Positions 51,149 to 59,631 of a stretch of 64,000 nt of DNA are shown here, one piece after another. Each line of letters starts with the position of its first letter. The first letter of the stretch is position 1. Both the position numbers and the translations under genes were made by a program. The stretch is from Glycocaulis albus (GTDB lineage Bacteria > Pseudomonadota > Alphaproteobacteria > Caulobacterales > Maricaulaceae): NCBI RefSeq assembly GCF_014639075.1, contig NZ_BMFS01000001.1, forward strand, positions 186,001 to 250,000, read 5' to 3'. The notes under the pieces are model-generated. The model searched no databases. It was not told the origin of the DNA and was given only the letters and a program-made list of their open reading frames with translations.

Positions 51149-53728
51149 ATGAAGCCGTTTCCCGATCGCTACAAGCCGCAAGATGCTGAGACGACATGCA
51201 ATGCGCGCTGGCTGAAGGACGAGGCCTTCAAATGGGACCCGTCACTGCCGGCCGAGAGCGATTATGTGATCGACACGCCCCCCCCGACCGTCTCCGGCAC
51301 GCTGCATGTCGGCCATGTCTACAGCTATACGCAAGCCGACATCATGGCGCGCTATTTCCGTATGGCGGGCAAGAACGTGCTCTATCCCATCGGCTGGGAT
51401 GATAACGGCCTGCCGACCGAGCGGCTGGTGGAGAAGAAGAAAAAGGTGCGCGGCGGCACCATGGCGCGCGAGGAATTTGTTGCGCTCTGCCGCGAGGTGA
51501 TCCCCGAATACGAACAGCAATTCCGCGACCTGTTTACCCGGCTCGCCCTGTCTGTCGACTGGAGCCGGGAATACCAGACTATCTCCGATGAAAGCCGCAC
51601 CGTCTCGCAAATGTCCTTCCTGGACCTCTACCGGAAAGGCCTCCTGGAGCGGCGTCTTGAGCCCACTCTGTGGGACCCGGCGGACCGCACGGCGATTGCG
51701 CAGGCGGAAGTGGAAGAGACCGAGCGCGAAGGCAAGCTGAACCATGTCGCGTTTGAAATTGAAGGCGGCGGCGAACCGGCCGTCATCGCGACGACGCGCC
51801 CCGAGCTGATCGCCGCCTGCGGCGCGCTGATCATTCACCCGGAGCACAAGCGCGCCAAGGAGCTGATTGGCAAACGCGCGATCACGCCGCTCTATGGCGT
51901 GCCGGTGCCGATTGTCGCTGATGAGACGGTGGACCCTGAAAAGGGCACCGGCATGGTGATGTGCTGCACGTTCGGTGATGTCACCGACATCCAGTGGTAC
52001 CGCACGCACAAGCTGCCGCTTCGCATCGTCATCGGGCCGGACGGCAAGATGATCGAACATCTCGACATTGGGTCTGACGACTGGCCGAGTGTCGATGTGG
52101 AGGGCGCGAAAGCCACCATCGCTTCGCTCGCTGGCCAGAAGGCGGAAGCGGCCAAGGCCGCGATCATCGATATGCTGCGCGAGAAGGGCGTGCTCCTGAA
52201 GCAGGAAACGACCCATCAGGTGATCCCGGTCGCCGAGCGCTCGCGCGCGCCGCTAGAGATCATTGTCACGCCGCAATGGTTCATCCGCACGCTGGATTTC
52301 AAGGATGAGATCCTCGCCAAGGGCAGGGAAATAAGCTGGAAGCCCGAATACATGCGCCAGCGCTTTGAAAGCTGGGTCGAGGGGCTGAAATGGGACTGGG
52401 CGATCTCGCGCCAGCGCCATTTCGGCGTGCCGCTTCCCGTCTGGTATTCGCGCCGTCCGGGCGAAGAGGGCAAGGTGATCGTGCCGGACACGGCTGACCT
52501 GCCTGTCGATCCGACGACCGACCTGCCGCGCGGCTATACGCGCGACGAGGTGGAGGGCGAGCGCGATGTGATGGACACCTGGGCGACCTCATCGGTCAGC
52601 CCGCAGCTCGTGACCCGCTCGATCAATGAGGATTTCGCGCTGGACATGGATGTCCACAAGCGCCTCTTCCCGATGAGCGTGCGCCCGCAGGCCCACGAGA
52701 TCATCCGCACCTGGGCCTTCTATACGATTGTAAAAGCTCTCCATCACCAGAACACGGTGCCGTGGAACACGATTGCGATTTCAGGCTGGTGCCTTGCCAG
52801 CGACGGCTCGAAAATGAGCAAGTCCAAGGGCAATGTGATCGATCCGATCAAGCTCCTGGACGAGTATGGCGCGGATGCGGTGCGCTATTGGACGGGCACC
52901 TCGCGCCTCGGCCATGACACGGCACTTGCGCCCAACGTGCTCAGCCAGGGCAAACGCCTCGTCACCAAGCTGTGGAATGCAGTCAAGCTCGCCCACATGG
53001 CGCTGGAACAGGCGGAGATTTCGCCCGTTTCGCCGAAAGCCGACATTGAGGCGGGCCTCATCACCCATCCGATGGACAAATGGCTGCTGGGCGAGCTGTC
53101 CGAGACGGTAGAGAAGGCCACGAAGGCGTTTGAGGCATACGAATATGCGCAAGCATTGCGCGTAACCGATGATTTCTTCTGGCGGACCTATTGCGACAAT
53201 TATCTGGAGATCGTGAAAAGCCGTACCCGGTTTGAAGGCAAGCCCGATGCCGGTCAGGTTTCGGCGTTGCACACGCTCTGGCATGCCAGCATCATCCAGC
53301 TGAAACTGTTCGCGCCTTTCATCCCCTATGTCACCGACACGCTGCATGACGTGCTGGCCGGCAAGGAAGGGGCTGACACGCAAACCCTCCATGCGCGCGG
53401 CAATTGGCCGAAGCTCGAAGAGCAGGCGGACAAGGACGGTTTCCGCGCCGAGGGCGACGCGTTCGTGTCGATCCTTGCCGGTGTGCGCAAGGTGAAGAGC
53501 GAGCTTCAGGTCTCGATGAAGGCGCCGGTCCAGGTGCTCACGGTCGTCAGCGATGCCGATCAGGACATTGCCGATCTGATCGGACCGGTCGGCGATGATC
53601 TCAGGGCCGTCACCAATGCGCAGGAAATCCGCATGGGGCTGGCGCCATCAGGCGCGCGCATTTCGCGCTCACCCGATGAGCGGTTCGAGATTGCGCTGGA
53701 AATGGCGCCGGCAGAGGACGGGGCGTAA
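51149..53728 (+). CDS. valS: Valyl-tRNA synthetase, archaeal/Rickettsia type
   Basis: 859 aa class I synthetase. The HIGH motif is HVGH (53-56, in PPPTVSGTLHVGHVYSYTQAD) and KMSKS is at 555-559. The editing domain carries ATTRPELIAACGALIIHPEHKRAKELIG and later CCTFGDVTDIQWYRTHKLPLR. These forms, rather than the PPPNVTGSLHMGHA and TTRPETMLGDTAV of the common bacterial enzyme, match the archaeal-genre ValRS also known from Rickettsia. It joins valine to tRNA-Val. ATG 51149 (MKPFPDRYKP) is the natural start; the frame runs further upstream over hslV. Confidence 0.93.
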   Translation: MKPFPDRYKPQDAETTCNARWLKDEAFKWDPSLPAESDYVIDTPPPTVSGTLHVGHVYSYTQADIMARYFRMAGKNVLYPIGWDDNGLPTERLVEKKKKVRGGTMAREEFVALCREVIPEYEQQFRDLFTRLALSVDWSREYQTISDESRTVSQMSFLDLYRKGLLERRLEPTLWDPADRTAIAQAEVEETEREGKLNHVAFEIEGGGEPAVIATTRPELIAACGALIIHPEHKRAKELIGKRAITPLYGVPVPIVADETVDPEKGTGMVMCCTFGDVTDIQWYRTHKLPLRIVIGPDGKMIEHLDIGSDDWPSVDVEGAKATIASLAGQKAEAAKAAIIDMLREKGVLLKQETTHQVIPVAERSRAPLEIIVTPQWFIRTLDFKDEILAKGREISWKPEYMRQRFESWVEGLKWDWAISRQRHFGVPLPVWYSRRPGEEGKVIVPDTADLPVDPTTDLPRGYTRDEVEGERDVMDTWATSSVSPQLVTRSINEDFALDMDVHKRLFPMSVRPQAHEIIRTWAFYTIVKALHHQNTVPWNTIAISGWCLASDGSKMSKSKGNVIDPIKLLDEYGADAVRYWTGTSRLGHDTALAPNVLSQGKRLVTKLWNAVKLAHMALEQAEISPVSPKADIEAGLITHPMDKWLLGELSETVEKATKAFEAYEYAQALRVTDDFFWRTYCDNYLEIVKSRTRFEGKPDAGQVSALHTLWHASIIQLKLFAPFIPYVTDTLHDVLAGKEGADTQTLHARGNWPKLEEQADKDGFRAEGDAFVSILAGVRKVKSELQVSMKAPVQVLTVVSDADQDIADLIGPVGDDLRAVTNAQEIRMGLAPSGARISRSPDERFEIALEMAPAEDGA

Positions 53729-53740
53729 GGCAGCGCGGCC

Positions 53741-56700
53741 TCAGGCAGCGCGTGATCCGTCGGCTGGCTGTGTCAGCGGTAAGGTGAAGTGGAAGTGTGA
53801 GCCCTTGCCGGGGGCAGTCTCAACCCAGATCTCCCCGCCATGACGCTCCACGGCCTGCTGACAGATGGCAAGGCCGATGCCAGTGCCGTCATACTCTTCC
53901 CGCCCGTGCAGGCGCTGGAAGGGCGCGAAGACCTTCTGCGAAAAGCGCGGGTCAAAGCCGATGCCGTCATCGGTCACCGTGAACTGCCAGCCCGTGCTCT
54001 GCCGGGTGGCTGATATCGACACCGATACACCCTCGCCCTTGCGGTATTTGAGGGCATTGGAGACAAGGTTCTGCAAAAGCAGGCGCAGCAGGGTGGGGTC
54101 ACCCTCAACCACCGGCAGGCCGGAGGTTTCGATGTGCGCGCCGGCTTCGCTGGCCATCAGTTCCAGCTCGGCGAGAATTTCCTTCATCAGATTGTCCATG
54201 TCGACAGGCCGCACCTCGAGGGGCCGCTTGGACGCGCGCGAATAGCTCAACAGATCATCGATCAGCCGGCGCATGCGCCCGGCCGCGTCGACGAGAAATT
54301 CGAGGCTGCGGTCGGTTTCGGCGTCCAGCATGCCCTGATGGCGGCGCTTGATGAGGCTGGCGAAGGCGGAAATCTTGCGCAGCGGCTCCTGCAGGTCATG
54401 CGAGGCGACAGCGGCAAACCGGTCCAGCTCGCGATTGGTGCGCTCCAGCTCTGCGGCGTAGCGCTTGAGCTCGCGGTCCTTCGCCAGTTTCTCGGTCACG
54501 TCGATACTGATGCCATGTATGGCGACGGGCTTGCCATCCGGCCCCCGCTCCACCGTTGCCGAGGAGATGGTGTCCATGATGGTGCCATCGGCCCTGGTCA
54601 TCTGGGTATAGATATCATCCATACCGCCTGCAGCGATCAGGGCATCCATGCCGCCAAGGCGCTCCATCATTGCCCGCGAGGCAGGGGTGAGGAAGTCATT
54701 ATATGGCTGGCCGATCACCGCCTCGCGCTCATGGCCGGTGGAGGAGAGCCAGTATTCACTGACACCCAGGATTATCCCTTGCGGGTCTGTTGAGGCCAGC
54801 ATGACTGGCGTTGTCGTATATATCTGGCGCAGGCGCTCGCGCTCGATATCGAGCGCTTCGGCGAACTGCTTTTCTGCGGTGATATCAATGACGACGCCGC
54901 CGGATCTTATGGGCTTGCCGCTCTCGTCCCACGCTGTTGGCTGGCCTTTGGAGCGCACCCAGCGCCAGCTATCGCCATCGCGAAGCCGGTAATCGATCGG
55001 GCCAGCGGCCCTGCCTGCCATGATTTCTGCCAGTGCCTTGCGCGCCAGCTTGCTGTCGTCCGGGTGGATGATGGGCTGCCAGTCGGCGGCTTCCAGCGCG
55101 TCCTCGCCAATCTTGCGGCCCATCCATTCCAGCAGGCGGCCGCGCACCGACTGGATGCCGGTCTGGAGATCGATACTCCAGATGGCCGAAAGGCCCGCAT
55201 CCATCGACTCGTTCAGGCGCTTTTCGCGTTCTTCCAGCTCCAGCTCGAGCAGGCGGCGTGCGGTGATATCAAACAGTGTCCCGATCGCCTCGACCGGTTC
55301 GTCCTTGGCATTATAGGCGCTGATGGCACCGCGATCCTCGATCCACCGCCAGCCACCTTGCCCGTCAGCGACGCGATAGACAGCGTTGAGGCGTTCGCCA
55401 CCGATCATGGCGCTCACCCCGGCTTCGCACAGATGACGGTCCTCGGCGCAGATCAGGCCTCGCCATTCATCAAGGGTAAGCCTGCCGTCATGGCCCGCCG
55501 GCAGACCCATGATGAGACGGGCAAACTCGGAGAGTTCTACCTGTCCGGTCCCGATGTTCAAACGCCAGGTGCCCTGGTGGGCGCTTTCCAGCGCGCGGGC
55601 CAGCCGTTCCTCGCTGTGCGCCAGGTTCTGCTCCAGCGCCTTGCGGTGCGAGATATCCAGGACAATGCCGGCGCAGTCAGCGCGGTGGCTTTCCGGGCCA
55701 AGCCGGCTGCCGCGTGCCTCCACCCAGACATATTCGCCGGTGCGATGGTCCATCACCCGGTATTCTGCCGTCCGGCTCTCGCCGGGCTGGCTTTTCATTA
55801 TACCGCCGACCGAGCGATCAAGGGTGGAGCGGTCCTCCGGATGGACAAGGTCGCGCCAGCGTGAGAGCGGGACCCAGTTCTCCATGCCATCCAGGCCGAG
55901 CATGGCCCGGATTTCGCCTCGCGGCAGAAATTCGCCAGCCTTGTAATCAACCTCCCATGCGCCGAGCGTCGCCGCCGATACGGCGTGGGACAGCAACCGT
56001 TCGCTATCGGCCAGCCGGCGCTCCTGTTCCTTGCGGCGGGTCGTCTCGGCAAATACGCCAGACGCGCGCAATGGTTTGCCGTTACTGGTCTGGGCGCTGA
56101 TACCGCCCCGCAGGCTGAGCCAGATCCAGTGCCCGCCCTCTGTGCGCACGCGGAATTCGACATGGGTGTTGCCGGTACTCGCCATGGCCGCCAGCGCATC
56201 GCGAACGCGTGCCTGGTCACCCCGGTGGATACGCGCCCTGAAGTCGTCGGTGGGCAGGGTGAGCGGTCCTTCAGGCAGCCCAATGGCCGTCAGGATGGGG
56301 CCGGAGAGCGTGACCAGGCGTTCCGCGTAGTTGTAGGACCAGCCGCTCAGTCCGGCCCGGTCGAGCACGCCTGCCAGATCGGTATCGAGCGCTTCAACTA
56401 TCTCTTCGCGATGATGAGGCAGCTCATACCAGAAGCCGAAAGCCTTCATCGAACGCCGACGGCCATCGGTTGACGGCTCGAGCTCCCCCCAGCTGCGATA
56501 CCAGAGCCAGTGGCCGCTTTCGGCGCGCAGGCGGAAGGTTTCGTCATAATGGCCGCCGAACTGCAGCCCCATAAAGGCGGCGTAGACGCGTTCTGAATCG
56601 TCAGGATGCAGCCGGCTGCGAAGAACGCCCTCGTTCATTTCCTGCGTTCCGGGACCCGCTCCGAGCGCGAGATTGACCGGACCTGTCATTGTGCCGTTGA

Positions 56701-57523
56701 GCGTTTCGAAATCGAATGTCCAGGTGCTCAGGGCGAGGGCGTCGACCAGCAGCCGGGTCCTGTTGCGTTCGATGCTGGCGCGCGCCTCGGCCCGATCGTC
56801 TGCCGCCACATCGTGGACCAGCCCTGTCACCCGCAACGGATTGCCATCCCCGTCACGCTCAACGACACGCACATCATGGCGTGTCGGCACCCAGCCGCCT
56901 TCGCGCGTGCGCATCCTGCAGTGAAAACTGATGACCGTGTCGGCGCCTGACGCATTGCCTTTGAGCGCGGCGCGCGCGCGTGCCAGGTCTTCCGGATGCA
57001 GAAGTGACAGCCAGCGAGCCAGCCGGAGGGGCTGGTCGGCGCCGCCCGGGCCGACAAAGCGCTCAAGCAGGCCGGACACCACGACGCGGCGCGAGCGGAA
57101 ATCGGCGCTGTACGCCCCTTCGCTGTGCTCCTCGAACGCCATGGCCACGCGCTGGCGCGCCGCGCGCAGCTGCATTTCACGTTGTGACATGTCCACAGCC
57201 GGTTCGATGGTGGCCAGACGCATGCCAGGCTGGATGCGGCGGATATGCAGGCGTACGGCGCATGGCTCCCCGTCGCTGCCGCGCAACAAAGCCGTGTCCA
57301 CGATTTCATCGGCCTCGGCATTGCGTGATCTTTTCCACCGGGCAGTCAGCCCGTCCAGCGGATCGCAATAGAGCTGGGCAAGGCCGTGTCCCGGTCCGAC
57401 ATGTTCAGAAAAGCTGGCGGAAAACCGGGCGTTGGCTGCGACAATGCGTCCGTCATCATCCAGCAGCACGCATGCGCCAGGCAGCGCGTTGAACGCGTGT
57501 TCGAACATCTGCGCGCTGACCAT
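53741..57523 (-). CDS. Multi-PAS soluble sensor histidine kinase
   Basis: 1260 aa. I count eight successive PAS/PAC units, seen by their PAC ends (for example GLVHDVAADD, GIVLDISHRKA, GTLFDITAR, GVVIDITAEK, GISIDVTEK). A HisKA domain follows with phospho-His in VASHDLQEPLRKISAFASLI, then HATPase_c with the N box (LLLQNLVSNALKYRK), G1 (DDGIGFDP) and G2 (GTGIGLAICQQAVERHGG). There is no membrane segment and no receiver domain. The ligand(s) and partner regulator are unknown. It is convergent with valS (12-base gap). Confidence 0.9.
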   Translation of the reverse strand: MVSAQMFEHAFNALPGACVLLDDDGRIVAANARFSASFSEHVGPGHGLAQLYCDPLDGLTARWKRSRNAEADEIVDTALLRGSDGEPCAVRLHIRRIQPGMRLATIEPAVDMSQREMQLRAARQRVAMAFEEHSEGAYSADFRSRRVVVSGLLERFVGPGGADQPLRLARWLSLLHPEDLARARAALKGNASGADTVISFHCRMRTREGGWVPTRHDVRVVERDGDGNPLRVTGLVHDVAADDRAEARASIERNRTRLLVDALALSTWTFDFETLNGTMTGPVNLALGAGPGTQEMNEGVLRSRLHPDDSERVYAAFMGLQFGGHYDETFRLRAESGHWLWYRSWGELEPSTDGRRRSMKAFGFWYELPHHREEIVEALDTDLAGVLDRAGLSGWSYNYAERLVTLSGPILTAIGLPEGPLTLPTDDFRARIHRGDQARVRDALAAMASTGNTHVEFRVRTEGGHWIWLSLRGGISAQTSNGKPLRASGVFAETTRRKEQERRLADSERLLSHAVSAATLGAWEVDYKAGEFLPRGEIRAMLGLDGMENWVPLSRWRDLVHPEDRSTLDRSVGGIMKSQPGESRTAEYRVMDHRTGEYVWVEARGSRLGPESHRADCAGIVLDISHRKALEQNLAHSEERLARALESAHQGTWRLNIGTGQVELSEFARLIMGLPAGHDGRLTLDEWRGLICAEDRHLCEAGVSAMIGGERLNAVYRVADGQGGWRWIEDRGAISAYNAKDEPVEAIGTLFDITARRLLELELEEREKRLNESMDAGLSAIWSIDLQTGIQSVRGRLLEWMGRKIGEDALEAADWQPIIHPDDSKLARKALAEIMAGRAAGPIDYRLRDGDSWRWVRSKGQPTAWDESGKPIRSGGVVIDITAEKQFAEALDIERERLRQIYTTTPVMLASTDPQGIILGVSEYWLSSTGHEREAVIGQPYNDFLTPASRAMMERLGGMDALIAAGGMDDIYTQMTRADGTIMDTISSATVERGPDGKPVAIHGISIDVTEKLAKDRELKRYAAELERTNRELDRFAAVASHDLQEPLRKISAFASLIKRRHQGMLDAETDRSLEFLVDAAGRMRRLIDDLLSYSRASKRPLEVRPVDMDNLMKEILAELELMASEAGAHIETSGLPVVEGDPTLLRLLLQNLVSNALKYRKGEGVSVSISATRQSTGWQFTVTDDGIGFDPRFSQKVFAPFQRLHGREEYDGTGIGLAICQQAVERHGGEIWVETAPGKGSHFHFTLPLTQPADGSRAA

Positions 57524-57669
57524 TATCCGTCTTGTTCCGTTTCGGCCCGGCCGACACGAATCAGCCGTTTGTGCGTATAGTAATGGAAGGAATATTAAGC
57601 AGGAGCTATCGTTCCGGCCTATCCAGCGATTTGGGCGCTTGCCCGGCAGAGATTTTTAGTGAGGACGGA

Positions 57670-59496
57670 TTGACCGACGCATCTGCGCCGATCCTTGAAG
57701 TTCGCGGCCTGAACGTGCGCTTTGATACGCCTGATGGTGAAGTGCACGCCGTACGCGGCATCGACCTTGAGATACGCTCCGGCGAATGCCTGGCGGTTGT
57801 GGGAGAGTCCGGTTCCGGCAAGAGCCAGACCTTCCTCGCTGCCATGGGGCTGCTGGCCTCGAACGGCAGGGCAGATGGCTCAATCCGCTATCGTGGACAG
57901 GAAATTCTCGGATTGTCGCCCAAGCGGCTCAATACCGTGCGTGGCAAGTCCATGACGATGATCTTCCAGGATCCGCTGACTTCGCTGACACCCCATATGC
58001 GGGTGGGTGACCAGATGAAGGAAGTGCTGGCGGCGCATTTGTCGCTGAAGGGCGAGGCCGCCGAGAAGCGCTGTATGGAATGGCTTGACCGCGTGCGGAT
58101 CCCGGAGGCCGCCCGGCGGCTGCGCCAGTATCCGCATGAGCTGTCTGGCGGCATGCGCCAGCGCGTGATGATCGCGATGTCGATGCTGTGCGGTCCGGAC
58201 CTTCTGATTGCTGACGAGCCGACCACGGCGCTCGATGTGACGGTTCAGGCCCAGGTGCTCGACATCATGGACGAGCTCAAGGCGGAAACGGGCGCGGCCA
58301 TCGCCCTGATCACCCATGATATGGGCGTGGTGGCGCGCATGGCCGACCGGGTGCAGGTCATGCAGAACGGCGCCTATGTGGAGACCGGCGGCGTTGATCA
58401 GGTGTTCGCAGAGCCGGCCCACGCCTATACGCGCATGCTGCTTGATGCAATGCCGCGCCTCGACAAGGCCGACCGGGTTACCGGGCCGATCACGCAGACA
58501 CGCAAGGCCGTGGAAGGCGAGAAGCCCGTTCTCGAGGTGCAGGATCTCAAGGTCTGGTTCCCCGTGCCCGTCGGTGGCGGCCTCATCCCCAGGACCATCC
58601 CTCTCAAGGCCGTTGATGGCGTCAGCTTCGACCTCCTGCCCGGCGAGACCATCGGCGTCGTGGGGGAATCGGGTTGCGGAAAGTCCACGCTGGCGCGCGC
58701 GATTCTGCGGCTGGTCGAATCCACGGACGGCGCTGTCAGCTGGATCGGTACCAACCTGCTGGAGAAGAATGCGCGGGACATGCGTCAGGCACGCAAGGAC
58801 ATGCAGATCGTGTTTCAGGATCCGCTCGCCTCGCTCAATCCGCGCATGACTATCGGCGCGTCTATTGCCGAGCCGCTGATCACGTTCCGCCCGGAGGTGC
58901 GCGGCAAGGAGCGCGAGGAGCGGGTGCGCGCGATGATGAAGCGTGTCGGGCTCGATCCCGACATGATCAACCGGTATCCCCACGAGCTCTCCGGCGGCCA
59001 GAACCAGCGTGTCGGCATTGCGCGCGCGATGATCCTCAGCCCCAAGCTGGTGATCTGCGACGAAGCGGTGTCAGCGCTGGACGTGTCCATCCAGGCGCAG
59101 ATCATTGACCTGCTGGCGGATCTCCAGCGCGATCTCGGCCTGTCCATGCTGTTCATATCGCACGATCTGTCGGTGGTGCGCGAAGTGTCCCACCGGGTGA
59201 TGGTGCTGTATCTGGGGCGGATCGTGGAGTTCGCCACGCGTGATGCGATTTATGATGATGCGCGCCACCCCTATACGCGGGCGCTGATCTCTGCGGTGCC
59301 TATCCCGGACCCGCAGATCGAGCGCAAGCGCGAGCGGATCAAGCTGTCGGGCGACCTTCCCAGCCCGCTGGACAGCCGGGCACAGCTGCGCTTCCTGAAA
59401 TCGCGCCTCGTGGACGGAGACGATGTGGAGCAATACCGTCCCAAGCTGATTGAGGTCACGCCCGGTCACTGGGTCGCCGAACACGACCCTGTCTGA
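57670..59496 (+). CDS. Dual-ATPase ABC transporter protein, peptide type (Dpp/Opp/Yej-like)
   Basis: 608 aa with two ABC ATPase halves. First half: Walker A GESGSGKS, signature LSGGMRQR, Walker B LLIADEPTTALDVTVQ. Second half: GESGCGKS, LSGGQNQR, LVICDEAVSALDVSIQ. Note the AVSALD in place of PTSALD. Each half ends with an oligopeptide-type C-terminal extension. This layout drives import of di- or oligopeptides. No permease or binding-protein gene is adjacent. A TTG start at 57670 with GAGGACGGA is preferred; ATG 57583 would add 29 unusual residues. Confidence 0.9.
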   Translation: MTDASAPILEVRGLNVRFDTPDGEVHAVRGIDLEIRSGECLAVVGESGSGKSQTFLAAMGLLASNGRADGSIRYRGQEILGLSPKRLNTVRGKSMTMIFQDPLTSLTPHMRVGDQMKEVLAAHLSLKGEAAEKRCMEWLDRVRIPEAARRLRQYPHELSGGMRQRVMIAMSMLCGPDLLIADEPTTALDVTVQAQVLDIMDELKAETGAAIALITHDMGVVARMADRVQVMQNGAYVETGGVDQVFAEPAHAYTRMLLDAMPRLDKADRVTGPITQTRKAVEGEKPVLEVQDLKVWFPVPVGGGLIPRTIPLKAVDGVSFDLLPGETIGVVGESGCGKSTLARAILRLVESTDGAVSWIGTNLLEKNARDMRQARKDMQIVFQDPLASLNPRMTIGASIAEPLITFRPEVRGKEREERVRAMMKRVGLDPDMINRYPHELSGGQNQRVGIARAMILSPKLVICDEAVSALDVSIQAQIIDLLADLQRDLGLSMLFISHDLSVVREVSHRVMVLYLGRIVEFATRDAIYDDARHPYTRALISAVPIPDPQIERKRERIKLSGDLPSPLDSRAQLRFLKSRLVDGDDVEQYRPKLIEVTPGHWVAEHDPV

Positions 59497-59631
59497 CATC
59501 TGAAATTGCCGGTCAGGAGGCTTGCGCGGCTGCAGTGTGGCAGGAGTGTGAAGCCTTTTTCATTTGAAGCTCGCTCAGCGTGCCTTAGTTTCGCCCGAAT
59601 GATGAACACGGCCATGATCCGGGGGAACTCC

